This document shows, one piece after another, positions 1 to 11,904 of a DNA stretch of 64,000 nucleotides. The notes under the pieces were generated by a model. It did no database searches and was not told the origin of the DNA. It saw nothing but the letters and a program-made list of their open reading frames with translations. Origin of the DNA: Streptomyces diastaticus subsp. diastaticus (GTDB taxonomy: Bacteria; Actinomycetota; Actinomycetes; Streptomycetales; Streptomycetaceae); NCBI RefSeq assembly GCF_011170125.1, contig NZ_BLLN01000006.1, forward strand, positions 21,424 through 85,423, read 5' to 3'. The translations under genes were made by a program, and so were the position numbers. Position 1 is the first letter of the stretch. Every line of letters begins with the position of its first letter.

Positions 1-33
1 TGCTTGAGGTTCCGAAGCGGAGCGTGCCGTCGC

Positions 34-324
34 CTACAGGATCAGGTCGCTGCGATGTGGGTGAGGTGCTGCCGCTCCGAGAGTTTGGACGGTTTCTGTG
101 CCTGAGGGGGGCAGTCGGTAGATCCGTACACTGTCGGTTTCGGTGTTGATCAGGTCCTCGATGTCGTATGTGAGCTGCAGCAGGGTTTGGTCGTCCGTGA
201 TGATCTCGAAGACGGATTTTTGCACGCGGATGCCGTGTCCCTCGCAGAGCTTGGCTACGCGGCGGAGTCTGCGGCGGCCTTCGGGCGTGGTGGTGTCGAC
301 GTCGTAGGTGAGGAGGAGTTCCAT
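34..324 (-). CDS. cas2: CRISPR-associated endonuclease Cas2
   Basis: Cas2 is the structural partner of Cas1 in the spacer-integration complex. The 96-residue product matches the family length, opens with the beta-strand and acidic residues LLLTYDVDT (Asp8 in the usual metal site) and has the family segment GIRVQKSVFE near residues 31-40. Its ATG overlaps the cas1 stop by one base (TGATG), so the two genes are translationally coupled. It is the last cas gene of the minus-strand operon; whether a second array lies downstream cannot be seen, because the window starts only 33 bases beyond the stop codon. Confidence 0.95.
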   Translation of the reverse strand: MELLLTYDVDTTTPEGRRRLRRVAKLCEGHGIRVQKSVFEIITDDQTLLQLTYDIEDLINTETDSVRIYRLPPSGTETVQTLGAAAPHPHRSDLIL

Positions 325-1358
325 CAGGCTGCGGCCCAGGGCAGGTAGGCGGGGAGGTCTCCTCGGAGGTGTCGGGCCAGGATGCGTGCTTGGACGACTG
401 GTAGGAGGCCGGCGGGGATGTCGCGGCCAACGATGGGGTGTTCCCAGGGCTGTGTCTTCCAGTCCTGCCAGGCTGTGATGACGGCTTTCCGGGCGTCGTC
501 GGTCAGGTGGACGGCGCCTCCGGGGTTGGTTTGGAAGTGGGTTGGGCGGAGTTGCCGGCGGTTGAGCAGGGTCAGGGCGAACCGGTCGGCCAGTGCGGGG
601 CGGAACTCTTCCATGAGGTCCAGGGCGAGAGCCGGTTTGGCAGGGCGGATTCCGTGAAGGAAGCCGATGTAGGGGTCAAGGCCGACTTGTTCGGCGGCTC
701 CGTGGACGAGTCCTCGGAGTAGTCCGTAGGTGTAGGAGAGCAGAGCGTTGACCGGGTCGGTGGGCGGCCGGCGGTTGCGATGAGAGAAGGCCGGAACTCC
801 GTCGGTGGGCCGGATGGCGAAGGCCAGGGCGGCGAAGTGGGTGCGGGCGGCGTTTCCTTCCACGCCCATAAGGATGTCGAGGGATTCAGCGGTGCTGGTG
901 GCCGCGATGCCCTCTGCCAGTGAGGCGGCTGCTTCGCGTAGGCGGGTTCTTGATGTGGGGGTGGCATCTCTGGCGGCTCGCAGAAGGACCCAGCGGCTGT
1001 TGCGGATCTTCCCGGCGACGAGGTTGCGGGCGATGCCGAGTCGGGCTTCGGCATCTGCGTGGCATTGGTGTTGGGCATGGCGGAGGAGAACGTTGCCGTG
1101 GATGGCTCCGTCGAGGCGAGCGAGGTAGCGGCCTCCTCTGGTCATCCAGGTGACCGGTCTGCGGTCTTGGGCGCAGCGGGTGATCAGTTCCGTGGAGAGG
1201 TTGATGTGGCCGTACAGGACGATGGCGTCGATGCGGCGCAGTGGAAGTATCTGGCGTCCGGGAGTGTCGGGTAGGTGGACGCGCAGGCTGTCCTGTTCGA
1301 GACGGAGGTCGGCACCCTGGGTCTGTACGTAGAGGGTGTTGAGGAGTTCGGTGGTCAC
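324..1358 (-). CDS. cas1: CRISPR integrase Cas1 (type I-C)
   Basis: Cas1 catalyses insertion of new spacers at the leader end of the array. The protein has 344 residues, the normal size for I-C Cas1. The metal-binding residues are visible: Glu167 in GVEGNAA, His235 in GFLHGIRP and Glu250/251 in LMEEFRP. The start is GTG, and the cas4 stop overlaps it as GTGA, showing tight coupling in the order cas4-cas1-cas2. Nothing suggests inactivation, so the adaptation module appears intact. Confidence 0.96.
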   Translation of the reverse strand: MTTELLNTLYVQTQGADLRLEQDSLRVHLPDTPGRQILPLRRIDAIVLYGHINLSTELITRCAQDRRPVTWMTRGGRYLARLDGAIHGNVLLRHAQHQCHADAEARLGIARNLVAGKIRNSRWVLLRAARDATPTSRTRLREAAASLAEGIAATSTAESLDILMGVEGNAARTHFAALAFAIRPTDGVPAFSHRNRRPPTDPVNALLSYTYGLLRGLVHGAAEQVGLDPYIGFLHGIRPAKPALALDLMEEFRPALADRFALTLLNRRQLRPTHFQTNPGGAVHLTDDARKAVITAWQDWKTQPWEHPIVGRDIPAGLLPVVQARILARHLRGDLPAYLPWAAA

Positions 1359-2020
1359 GCTGGGTTGTCCTGGTGGTCAGGGGTGTGGAGTGCGGTGAGA
1401 GCTTGTTGGTAGCGGCGGGTGTCGGCGAGGGCTTGGGGCATGCAGTGGGTGGCCATGGAGCAGCGTCGGCATCGGGTATCGGCTGCAGGGGCGGGGAGGT
1501 GGCCGCTGTCGAGGAGAGTTCGGACAGCATGTGCGGTGTGAAGGACGCGGCTTCGCAGGGTGTCGTCGATGGTGATGAGGTGGCGTCTGCGGTCGGCGGC
1601 GGAGAAGATGGCGGCCTCGGGGACGGGGCGCTGGAACATGGATTGCAGGCAGAGGGCCTGTGCTGCGGCTTGGACGTCGGCAGGGCCGCCGGGGATGTAG
1701 CGGCCGGACTTGTGTTCGATGGGCAGGATGCGGCCGTCGTGGTGCAGTTCGACGGTGTCGCATGTACCGGTGAGGCCGTAGTCGTCGTGCCAGACGGGCA
1801 GGGCGTGCAGGGTGCGGATGGTGCCGCGTCCTTTGTTGCCTGGGGTGTCGACGCGTTGGTGCAGGTGGGTGCCGCGGATCGTGGCGGCATCGTCGGTGAA
1901 GGCGTCTTCGAGCAGGATGAGGCCGCACTGGCGTGGGCAGTAGGCGTGGTGCTCCAGGGCGGAGAGCGTGATCTGGGTGGGTTCGCGCTCTCCGCCTGGG
2001 CTGGTGTGTGGGGTGGTCAT
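1355..2020 (-). CDS. cas4: CRISPR exonuclease Cas4
   Basis: Cas4 is a RecB-type Fe-S nuclease that trims prespacers and helps select PAM and orientation. I start it at the ATG at 2020 (MTTPHTSPGG), giving 221 residues, because that ATG overlaps the cas7 stop (ATGA); the reading frame stays open further upstream only inside cas7. The protein has an N-terminal Cys in YCPRQCGL, the nuclease motif Asp (TCDTVEL) followed by Glu-x-Lys in PIEHKSGR, and a C-terminal Cys cluster (CRRCSMATHC) for the Fe-S cluster. All catalytic elements are present. Confidence 0.94.
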   Translation of the reverse strand: MTTPHTSPGGEREPTQITLSALEHHAYCPRQCGLILLEDAFTDDAATIRGTHLHQRVDTPGNKGRGTIRTLHALPVWHDDYGLTGTCDTVELHHDGRILPIEHKSGRYIPGGPADVQAAAQALCLQSMFQRPVPEAAIFSAADRRRHLITIDDTLRSRVLHTAHAVRTLLDSGHLPAPAADTRCRRCSMATHCMPQALADTRRYQQALTALHTPDHQDNPA

Positions 2021-2940
2021 CCGGTGGTGCGCGGGAGGAGGGTGGTCAGGGTGATGCCGGGCGGGAGGTCGGTATCGCGGATTTCGACGGTTCCGTAGTC
2101 GGTGAAGGTTCGGGCGTTGACGTCGCCGCGAGCTTTGACGGTGATGCGGTCGAAGAGTTCGTGGGAGGGGGCGCGGCCGAAGGCGTCGTCGTGGGTGAAG
2201 ACGTACAGACCGCGCAGGGCGAGGTTGGCGCGGGCGGCGGCGCGGTCGTGTTCGAGCATGATCTCGAAGGCGCGCCAGAAGAGGGCGAGGTCGTCGCTGG
2301 TGACGCCGGTGCGGTGGGCGAGGGGGGCGCTGAAGTGTCCGGTGCCGCGGTAGAGGGCGTAGGGGACGACGTACTTGGAGCCCATCTCGGTCTCTTTGCC
2401 CTTGGCGTCGCTGTCGTCGGCTTTGCTGCGCTCGCGCCACGCCTTGGCGTCTTCTTCTTTGGTGGGGGTGACGCGGGTGATGCCGATGTCGAGGGGGGTG
2501 ATGGGGTCGATGGTGCGGGAGAAGCCGATCTGGACGGGGCCCTGGACGCGGCCGGCCTGCTTGGTGGGCTTGCCCGTGGTCATGACGGCGCCGAACATCC
2601 GCACGTCGAAGAAGTTGCGGCACATCCATTCCTGGGCGGACTTCTGGTCCGTGACCTGGCTGTCGGTGTAGGCGCGTTCGTGCTGGCTGTTGAGGGCGGT
2701 GCCGGCTTCGACGTAGATCTCGCGGCCTTCGCGCGGTTCGAGGGTGTTGATGAGGGCGACGGTGTTGCGGATCTTGCGCTTGATGGCGACGTCGGTGATC
2801 AGGCCTTGGCCGCTGACCAGGTCGGTGCGGGGCATGCCGGCGTTGTCGGGGTCGCCGTTGGGGTTGGAGTCGATGGCCTCGATGAGGAAGACGAAGTCGT
2901 GCTTGCGGGTGGGGTCCAGGTGAGCGTCGCTCATGGTCAT
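2017..2940 (-). CDS. cas7: Cascade backbone protein Cas7 (Csd2), type I-C
   Basis: Cas7 forms the filament that holds the crRNA in the I-C effector complex. The 307-residue protein has the I-C Csd2 signature NPNGDP at residues 26-31, directly after the first strand (DFVFLIEAID). Two ATGs lie six bases apart; the second (2934, MSDAHLDP) is an equally good start, and no strong ribosome site decides between them. It lies 44 bases after cas8c and overlaps cas4 by four bases. Confidence 0.95.
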   Translation of the reverse strand: MTMSDAHLDPTRKHDFVFLIEAIDSNPNGDPDNAGMPRTDLVSGQGLITDVAIKRKIRNTVALINTLEPREGREIYVEAGTALNSQHERAYTDSQVTDQKSAQEWMCRNFFDVRMFGAVMTTGKPTKQAGRVQGPVQIGFSRTIDPITPLDIGITRVTPTKEEDAKAWRERSKADDSDAKGKETEMGSKYVVPYALYRGTGHFSAPLAHRTGVTSDDLALFWRAFEIMLEHDRAAARANLALRGLYVFTHDDAFGRAPSHELFDRITVKARGDVNARTFTDYGTVEIRDTDLPPGITLTTLLPRTTG

Positions 2941-2984
2941 GATGTGACTTTCGTTGTGCTGTCGGGGTTGGTGGGTGTGGTGCG

Positions 2985-4811
2985 TCAGCTGGCGGACAGC
3001 TGCGGGGCGTCGGCCTGGGCGGGCACGTCGGCCGTCTTCGCCTCTCGCTGGGCCTTCTCCTTGGCCTCCTTGGCGGCCCGGCGTCGGGCCCGGTCCTCGG
3101 CGCGCTGGTGGGAGTAGCCGATGATGAAGCGGCCCTGCTGGACGTCGTCGAGGTGGCCGGGAAGGTCGTCGCAGACCTTCTCGTAGATCTCGTCCAGCCG
3201 GGCTTCCAGGGCGTGGGCGGCGGCGGGCTTGTCCCGGCGCAGGCGCTTGAGGTGGGCTCTGGCGTCCCTGTAGAGCCGGGGCATGGTGCTGGCGGGCGCG
3301 GTGGAGGCGGCGCTGAAGAACTTGTCGCGCAGCGTGGTGTTGATGTCCGGGAGCGCCTCGTACTGCACGGCTTCCAGGACGGCGAAGAGGCGGCCCCAGC
3401 GGTAGGCGGGGTCGGTGCTGTCCTTGTCGAGCTGGGGCATCAGGTGGTCCTGGGGGTTGTGGGAACGGTTGAGGAGCAGCCTCAGCAGGGCGAGGCGGGG
3501 CAGGTCGATGCGGCGGTCGGCGTGGACGCGCTGCAGCAGCAGAGGCAGGGCGCGGGCGGGCGGCCGGATCTGGTGCAGGGCGCTGCGGAGCAGCTCCGGC
3601 TCCAGGCCGTGGGGCGCGCTTTTAGGTGCGTAGCGCTCGCCGAGCCAGCGGCCGCAGGACAGGGCCATCTGCCACAGCGGGACGTAGCGGGTCCGGCCCT
3701 CCCAGCCGTCCCAGACGCCGTGGTCCTCGTACCAGGCCGCCAGGTTCCGGCGGGCGGCCGGCAGGGGGATGTCGATCCAGTCCCGTACGACCAGGCGGGC
3801 GTTGTTCAGGCCCAGGGACAGCGCGTAGAAGGCGTCCGTGTCCAGCCCGCCGCCGGCGGTGGGCGCGGGGCGGGTGTGGACGGAGTCGAGGAGGCGCTCG
3901 ACCTCGGCGGGGTCGGGCTGGTCGTCGAAGAACATGGCGAGCGCGGAGTCGTCCTGGCCGTGGCGGGTCCACCACAGCAGGACGCCGTCGTCGCGGAAGC
4001 GGCGCCGGTGCCGGTCCGAGGCGAGCAGGTGGTTGAGGACGGCCATGGACCGTCCGCCGCACTGGTGACACACCGGGGTGTTCACCAGCTGCGTGGCGCC
4101 GCCGCGGCCCTGGGCGGGGGCGTTGATGCTGATGAGCTGGCCCTCGTTGCTGCCGCCCGTTGTCGGGACGGCCCCCTTCTTGACCGGCTCCGGGATCGTC
4201 GCCAGCAGCGCACGGTGCTCGCCGCACACCAGGCACAGTCCGGACCGCTCCTCGGCACCTCCCTTGCGGGCGCGGACCTCCTGGGCCCACAGCCGCTGCG
4301 CCGAGTCCAGGTCGTGCAGCCAGCGCGTGCCGGCCATGACCGCGACCGTGTCCTTCGCCTCGACCTGCTTGGCGTCGACGCCCTCCGGCAAGGAGAACGT
4401 CACCGGCCCGGCCGAGAAGAACCGCTGCGCGGCCGCGGCTGAGGGCTCGTCCGAGGTGCCGGCCCAGCGCAGGACGAGTTCCCGGTACGCCTCGTGACGG
4501 CGTTCCGCCTCGTCCTTCGCCTTGTCCGTGACCTCGCCGTCCTTGTCCGCCTTCGCGATGCCGAGGGCGAACTCGGCCGTGTCCACCAGCAGGTAGGGCG
4601 GCACCTTCGTCCCCGAACGCTGCACGTAGGGGACGGGCTTGCTCACCACCTGGTCGCGCTGACGGCCCGACACCTTGCGGCGCAGGAGCCTTCCCTGCTG
4701 GCCGTCCTCGCCGATGTCCAGCACCCAGTGGATCTGCTTCTCCCGGTAGAACTCCGCCGGCAGCTTGCCGGCGATCCGCTCCCCGTACTCCGTCAGCCGT
4801 TGCAGCAGCAC
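2985..4811 (-). CDS. cas8c: Cascade large subunit Cas8c (Csd1)
   Basis: Cas8c recognises the PAM and positions the target DNA; in type I-C an internal start within this gene can also supply a Cas11-like small subunit. I place the start at GTG 4811 (VLLQRLTEYGER), the typical Csd1 N-terminus, one base after the cas5 stop; the frame is open 18 codons further but would overlap cas5. The product is about 608 residues. Two zinc-type pairs are visible, CLVCGEH and CHQCGGR. The C-terminal part is helical and charged and ends in an Arg/Lys/Ala-rich tail. Confidence 0.94.
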   Translation of the reverse strand: MLLQRLTEYGERIAGKLPAEFYREKQIHWVLDIGEDGQQGRLLRRKVSGRQRDQVVSKPVPYVQRSGTKVPPYLLVDTAEFALGIAKADKDGEVTDKAKDEAERRHEAYRELVLRWAGTSDEPSAAAAQRFFSAGPVTFSLPEGVDAKQVEAKDTVAVMAGTRWLHDLDSAQRLWAQEVRARKGGAEERSGLCLVCGEHRALLATIPEPVKKGAVPTTGGSNEGQLISINAPAQGRGGATQLVNTPVCHQCGGRSMAVLNHLLASDRHRRRFRDDGVLLWWTRHGQDDSALAMFFDDQPDPAEVERLLDSVHTRPAPTAGGGLDTDAFYALSLGLNNARLVVRDWIDIPLPAARRNLAAWYEDHGVWDGWEGRTRYVPLWQMALSCGRWLGERYAPKSAPHGLEPELLRSALHQIRPPARALPLLLQRVHADRRIDLPRLALLRLLLNRSHNPQDHLMPQLDKDSTDPAYRWGRLFAVLEAVQYEALPDINTTLRDKFFSAASTAPASTMPRLYRDARAHLKRLRRDKPAAAHALEARLDEIYEKVCDDLPGHLDDVQQGRFIIGYSHQRAEDRARRRAAKEAKEKAQREAKTADVPAQADAPQLSAS

Positions 4812-4812
4812 C

Positions 4813-5577
4813 TCAGCCCTCCGCCCCGTCCGCACGCCACCCGGGCGAGACGATCGCGACCGCACCCTCGGGCAACGGCTCCAGGGGGATCTCCATCACC
4901 CCGTCGGTGACCGAGGCGCGGAACCACCGGTACCGCTCCCCGCCGGGCCCGTACTCGATGGAGTGCAGCATCACCCCGAGCTCGTCGCTGAAGTCCACCG
5001 CCCGCTGCCCGGGGTCAGGCTTCCCGAACGACGCGGAGAACTCCCGGCACCCCAGGAACGGCTCCGAGAAACACGCCCCGCGCTCGACCCGGCGCCGCAA
5101 CTGCTCGCGGTACTTCTCCTCCGATGCCGGGGGGAACTTCGCCGACCCCGCCAGCGCCTCGGGCGACACCACGATCTGCGCGTGAATCCGGTAGCGGACA
5201 TCCCTCAACGCCAGCGTGCTGCGCTGGTCCCGGTCCGCCTCCACGTCGTACCGGTGCCGCCGGTCAGCCTGGAGCTTCTTCACCTCCTGGACGCTGATGA
5301 CCGACTTCACCTCGTTGCGGCGCACCCGCATCCAGCTCACCGGACGCAGCACCTCGATCTTCCGCACCACGTAGTGGAACTGCGGCTTCCAGAAGATCGC
5401 CTCCAGCACCCCACGAGCCGCCGACGGCGTCATCAACGGATAGCTCACCCGCTCCGTCTTCAGCTCCGGCCGCGTGAAGCAGGCAGCATCCCCCCACACT
5501 TCCACCACCAGGTCCGGAAACGCCCACCCCTCATTGCCCCGGGCCGCTCTACGCCTCGCCGGCACCGTCGCCCTCAT
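4813..5577 (-). CDS. cas5c: Cas5c (Cas5d), pre-crRNA processing endonuclease of type I-C
   Basis: In type I-C there is no Cas6; Cas5 cuts the repeat hairpin to give mature crRNA and caps its 5' handle. The family N-terminus PDLVVEVWGDAACFTRPE is followed by RVSYPLMTPSAARGVLEAIFW, both highly characteristic. I choose ATG 5577 (MRATVPARRR, 254 residues), since the 28 residues upstream are low-complexity and unlike the family; a start nearer the conserved block is possible. It lies between cas3, 197 bases upstream, and cas8c, with which it is nearly contiguous. Confidence 0.94.
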   Translation of the reverse strand: MRATVPARRRAARGNEGWAFPDLVVEVWGDAACFTRPELKTERVSYPLMTPSAARGVLEAIFWKPQFHYVVRKIEVLRPVSWMRVRRNEVKSVISVQEVKKLQADRRHRYDVEADRDQRSTLALRDVRYRIHAQIVVSPEALAGSAKFPPASEEKYREQLRRRVERGACFSEPFLGCREFSASFGKPDPGQRAVDFSDELGVMLHSIEYGPGGERYRWFRASVTDGVMEIPLEPLPEGAVAIVSPGWRADGAEG

Positions 5578-5774
5578 CACAACCGCTCTCTGCCGAGCAC
5601 CACCTCGTGCAGGGCCGCCGAAGGGCGGGCCCCGCACGGGCAGCACGGAACCACGAGACACGTCGTCACCGACTGTCCCCTACTGATCCCGCACTGTAGG
5701 CAGAGGCACTGACAATCAGCCCCCGGAACCCCCAACTCCGGTCCCCGCCACCTGGAACAGGCCCCCGCGGCGGC

Positions 5775-8027
5775 TCAGAGCACGAAACCGCCACGGTCCT
5801 CCGGACGGTCCGCATCCAGGCCCCGCACCGGGTCGTAGAACCCCCGCCACACCACCAGGTCACCCACGACCGGCTCGGCCAGCCCCGCCCCCAACGCCCG
5901 GGCAACCTCGTGGCGCGGCAACGTCGCCATGTGCGGCTGCAGCCGCCGCAACGGCTCCGGCCCACACGGATACGGCGACCGCAACGCAGCGATGTCCGCC
6001 TCGACCTCCGGCCTGCCCGGGCGGACCACGACGACCGACTGCGCGTACGCGTTGTCGATCATCTGGAACGCGTCCGCCACCGCCGGGAAGTCCCACCGCC
6101 GCCGCATCTCCTGAATCTCCTCCCCCATCGCCCTGCTGCCGGCCCCCTGCAAAGCCCACCGCTTCCGGTAGTAGGCCCCCAACGCCTCCAGGTCGTCCGG
6201 GAACTTCAGGCCTGGGCCGAAGAACTCGGCGGTGGCGTCCATCGCCGCCCGGTAGGACAGATCCTTCGGCATATGGCCGCCGGCCGGCCGGAACACCACC
6301 ACACGCCCCTCGCCCAGCCGGCCGTCGCGGTTGCAGCGGCCCGCCGCCTGCTGCAACGACTCCGCCGGAGCCCACGCCCGGTACACCCGCGGAAAGTCCA
6401 CATCGACCCCCGCCTCGATCAACGACGTCGACACCACATGAACCGGCCGCCCCGCCTTCAGCTCCCCACGCACATGCTCGATCACCTCACGCCGGTGCCC
6501 GGACGTCATCCGCGTCGACAGATGCCACACCGGCACCCCCACCCCCACCACGCCCGGCTCCTCACCCGTCAGCAACCGGTGCAGCCGCGCCGAATCCCGC
6601 GTCGTGTTCACCACCGCCAGAACCTGCTCCCCGCCCTCCTCCGCGATCTCGCGGGCCACGGACTCCCACGTCACCCCCTCCCCCATCCGCCACTCGTACC
6701 CGACCCGCCGCAACTCCTCGAACAGGTTCGACACGTCCCCCACCACCATCCGCCGTGGCACCCCCTCCAACTGCGACAACGACCAGAACGCCGGCTGCGT
6801 CGCCGACGCCAGCACCAACGACACCCCGAAGTGCTCCACCAGCTCCCGCAACACACTCAAGATCGGCACCAGCAACCGGTCCGGCAGCGCCTGCACCTCA
6901 TCCAGCACGATCACCGACCCCGCCAGCCGGTGCAGCTTCCGCATCGCCGACGGCTTCCGCGAGAACAGCGACTGGAACAACTGCACCGTCGTCGTCACCA
7001 CCACCGGTGCATCCCAGTTCTCCGCCGCCAGCCGACCCCACGCCCCCTCGGCGCCCTCGCCCTCCAGCTGCACCGCACTGTGATGCTCCAGCACCACCCC
7101 CAGCCCCTCCTCCGACCGCTCCTCCGGGTCGAGAAGGTCCCGGTACACCTGAGCCGTCTGCTCGGTCACGCTGATGAACGGAACAGCCACCACCACCCGC
7201 CGCAACCCGTGCCGCACCGCATGCCGCAAAGCGAACCCCGCCCCCGCCATCGTCTTCGCCCCACCCGTCGGCACATGCAGCACGTGCCACCCCCGCTCCC
7301 CCTCACCCGAAGCCACCGCCTCCTCGAACACCCGCCCCCGCACCCCATCCACCGGCGACACCCCCCGCGCCGCCAGCACCCCCTCCCGCCGCACCCGAAA
7401 CCGCTCCCACAACGCCCCCATGTCCACCGGCCCGGCCACCCGCGGCACTCCGCCGGCGAAGTGCGCCGCCGTATCCAGGTAATCGGCGTCCACCACACAG
7501 CTGAACACCATCCGCGTATACAGATCCAAGGCCTCAGCCCGACGCTCCGCCGACCCGACCCCCGCCAACCACGACGGCGGGGCAATCCGCTCCGCCCTCA
7601 CCGCCTCCGGCACCAGCCGCGCCACAGCCGCCGTCGCCTCCCGCGCCTGCTCAGCCACCACCGAGCTCCCCCGAAGCTCCGCCACCACCTCCTTGACCTT
7701 CACCTGATCCGGCAGACCCCCGTGATGCCCCTGCACCACTGCGGCCAACTGACGGCCCGCCACCCGAGCCGCCAGCACCGTCCCCGCCTCCTTGTGCGGC
7801 ACCCCCACCCGGCCACCCGAGCCCTCAACCACCCCCAACCGCTCCTGCCAGGCACAACACCCCTTCCCCACGTCATGCACCAACCCCAGAAACTCCGCCG
7901 CCTCCCCAGCCCCGAACACCTCACCGAACCCCCGCGCCAGAGCAGCCGAACCCCTCAGGTGATCCACCAGCAGATGCCGCACACCCCACGGATTCTGGCT
8001 GTGCGCGAACAACTCACGACCCGACAT
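5775..8027 (-). CDS. cas3: CRISPR helicase-nuclease Cas3
   Basis: Cas3 degrades target DNA after Cascade binding. The start at ATG 8027 (MSGRELFAHSQNPWG) gives 750 residues; the frame remains open upstream through the leader and array, but that part is only back-translation of repeats. The N-terminal HD nuclease has His51-Asp52 in LVHDVGKG and His101-His102. The SF2 helicase has Walker A PTGGAKT (residues 253-259), the DExx box as DEVQ (376-379), motif III SAT (408-410) and the C-terminal motif QAAGRCNRDGR. First gene of the cas operon. Confidence 0.95.
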   Translation of the reverse strand: MSGRELFAHSQNPWGVRHLLVDHLRGSAALARGFGEVFGAGEAAEFLGLVHDVGKGCCAWQERLGVVEGSGGRVGVPHKEAGTVLAARVAGRQLAAVVQGHHGGLPDQVKVKEVVAELRGSSVVAEQAREATAAVARLVPEAVRAERIAPPSWLAGVGSAERRAEALDLYTRMVFSCVVDADYLDTAAHFAGGVPRVAGPVDMGALWERFRVRREGVLAARGVSPVDGVRGRVFEEAVASGEGERGWHVLHVPTGGAKTMAGAGFALRHAVRHGLRRVVVAVPFISVTEQTAQVYRDLLDPEERSEEGLGVVLEHHSAVQLEGEGAEGAWGRLAAENWDAPVVVTTTVQLFQSLFSRKPSAMRKLHRLAGSVIVLDEVQALPDRLLVPILSVLRELVEHFGVSLVLASATQPAFWSLSQLEGVPRRMVVGDVSNLFEELRRVGYEWRMGEGVTWESVAREIAEEGGEQVLAVVNTTRDSARLHRLLTGEEPGVVGVGVPVWHLSTRMTSGHRREVIEHVRGELKAGRPVHVVSTSLIEAGVDVDFPRVYRAWAPAESLQQAAGRCNRDGRLGEGRVVVFRPAGGHMPKDLSYRAAMDATAEFFGPGLKFPDDLEALGAYYRKRWALQGAGSRAMGEEIQEMRRRWDFPAVADAFQMIDNAYAQSVVVVRPGRPEVEADIAALRSPYPCGPEPLRRLQPHMATLPRHEVARALGAGLAEPVVGDLVVWRGFYDPVRGLDADRPEDRGGFVL

Positions 8028-8256
8028 CCCGGCCCCCTCACCGATCGACCACCCACCGAAGGCAGCCACCGTAAAGTGGGCCACCGACACCACAACCCAG
8101 ACCACATCGAAGCGACCAGCCAGGCTGCTTCGGAACCTGAAGCGCACACACGACACGCCAATCACACCTAAGGAAAATGTCAGATTTGCTCGCAATTGGG
8201 CCTTGCTTAACTGGTGGTCGAGAGCACGCAGACAGACAAACCCCTGGCCAACCAGG
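8028..8256. promoter_or_regulatory. CRISPR leader and divergent cas promoter region
   Basis: These 229 bases separate the cas3 start (minus) from the first repeat (plus). They include the least GC-rich stretch of the locus, about 8167-8210. The position next to identical, unmutated repeats, with the degenerate repeats at the far end, identifies it as the leader. It must also hold the cas-operon promoter. I see no certain -35/-10 pair on either strand. Confidence 0.7.
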
Positions 8257-10559
<2,303 letters not shown>

Positions 10560-10577
<18 letters not shown>

Positions 10578-10805
10578 CCTCAGCTCGTCCTCGCCGGGCA
10601 CCCGGTCACCGACGTGGCTGCCCTGCTTCGCGACCACGCCGCGACCGCCACCAGCCCCGCCACCACCACGGCGTACCTGGCGGCGCTCACCGGGCACTGG
10701 CACCGCAACGCCCGGCGGCCGGCGGCTGCCGGCGCCCCTGGCCTGCGGACCTACCAGCACCGTGCCGCCGCAGCAGGTCTCGCCCTCCTCATGACCCGCC
10801 TCTGA
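10560..10805 (+). pseudogene. 3' remnant of an unidentified gene abutting the array
   Basis: Directly after the conserved first part of the last, decayed repeat an open frame reads DAASLAPQLVLAGHPVTDVA and continues to a TGA at 10805, about 80 residues, Ala-rich and with normal Streptomyces codon bias. It has no credible start codon with a ribosome site, so it looks like the C-terminal end of a gene whose 5' part has been lost or replaced by the array. I do not recognise the family. Confidence 0.4.
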
Positions 10806-10857
10806 CCACCGTCTCCGTGAACTCGCTCTCGGCGTGACCGGGTTCAGCCGAGATGGC

Positions 10858-10890
10858 GGCGAGGCGAGGAGGTACTTGCCTCGCCTCGCC
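10858..10890 (+). terminator. GC-rich hairpin
   Basis: A perfect 12-bp stem, GGCGAGGCGAGG / CCTCGCCTCGCC, encloses a 9-base loop, about 50 bases after the gene remnant. No T-tract follows, which is usual for Streptomyces terminators. Confidence 0.55.
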
Positions 10891-11412
10891 CGCGAAGGGG
10901 AACCAGCGCGCTCGTCGGAGGGCTCCGCTGGTCGAACCTTGTACGCCGCCTGACAGCGTCCGGCGGGCGGCACGCAGCCACCGCCGGGCCCTCGCCCGCG
11001 CCGCAACGAACGCGCACTGCTCGTCCCGGGGCACTTCGGCGGCCCGGTCGCGTTGGAGGTGCGCCGGGCGGGGCGGAGGTTTCGGGCTCGGCGCGTGGGC
11101 CGCCTTCGGCCCCGGCGCCGGGTGACGCTCACTCGCGCCTCAGGGCACGAGGCGTTCGACGCGACAGCGGTGCACGTACCGAAGGTGCGGCCTCGGCCTG
11201 GACCCGGACCGCGCCGGGTTCAGCACCAGTACCCGCAGGACCGCGGCTGGTACGTCCAGCACGGCATCCCACCGCACCCGGCCCTCCAGGCGACGCCTCC
11301 CTTCGATCGCTGGCCTGCATCGGTTTCAGAAACCGGAACTCGGCTGAGGCGCTGCCGGCGTAGGGCCCGGTACCGCGGCGTGCTGTCTGCGCCGGCTGCT
11401 CGTTGAGCGGGC
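10891..11412. other. Intergenic, nothing recognised
   Basis: About 520 bases of GC-rich sequence without a supported gene, repeat or RNA. Open frames on both strands have arginine-rich, low-complexity translations and no ribosome sites. Confidence 0.5.
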
Positions 11413-11859
11413 ATGAGCGACTTTGAGCAGTGGATGGCCGCCGTCACGGCGTCCCCCGGCCCCGGCGAGGACCGCCTCGACCTGCTGCGGGACGGCGAGG
11501 GCATCGAGGGCCTGGACGAGAGCGAGCAGGCGGCGTGGGTGCTGCGCGTGATGGTCGACTACACCCGCGAGCCCCAGGGCTGGCACACTCGCGTCCTGGT
11601 CGGCCGCGCCGGACCGGAGTGCGCGGGGCCGGCCACCGGCTTCGGCCGGTTCAATGACACCCTCGTCGCGGTGATGGACCAGGCGCAGGCCCTCGCCGAC
11701 GCCACCCGGCGACCGGTGAAGGTCATCCACGGCGTCAACGGCAGGCCGGACCGCTTCCTGCCCACCCTGGCCAAGCACGTCCCCGACCTGGGCGACGACA
11801 TCGACACGCCCGTGTGGGTCGCCTTCCCCGCACCCCTCACCGCCGCAGCGACGCCCTAG
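11413..11859 (+). CDS. Hypothetical protein, 148 residues
   Basis: An acidic, soluble protein beginning MSDFEQWMAAVTASPGP. It has no signal peptide or membrane segment and I recognise no family. Codon positions show normal third-position GC bias, and the gene ends just before a strong hairpin shared with the converging neighbour at 11905-12738, which supports it as a real transcription unit. The upstream GAGCGGG is a weak ribosome site. The function is unknown. Confidence 0.65.
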   Translation: MSDFEQWMAAVTASPGPGEDRLDLLRDGEGIEGLDESEQAAWVLRVMVDYTREPQGWHTRVLVGRAGPECAGPATGFGRFNDTLVAVMDQAQALADATRRPVKVIHGVNGRPDRFLPTLAKHVPDLGDDIDTPVWVAFPAPLTAAATP

Positions 11860-11862
11860 ACC

Positions 11863-11898
11863 GGGCCTGCCACCGGCCGGTGAGCCGGTGGCAGGCCC
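11863..11898. terminator. Bidirectional terminator between converging genes
   Basis: A perfect 15-bp stem, GGGCCTGCCACCGGC and its complement, with a 6-base loop, lies in the 45 bases between the stop codons of two converging genes. Confidence 0.85.
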
Positions 11899-11904
11899 CC
11901 CGGC

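Noticed and set aside
1..33. Second CRISPR array beyond cas2
   Set aside because: Only 33 bases are visible there and they show no repeat-like sequence; it cannot be judged.
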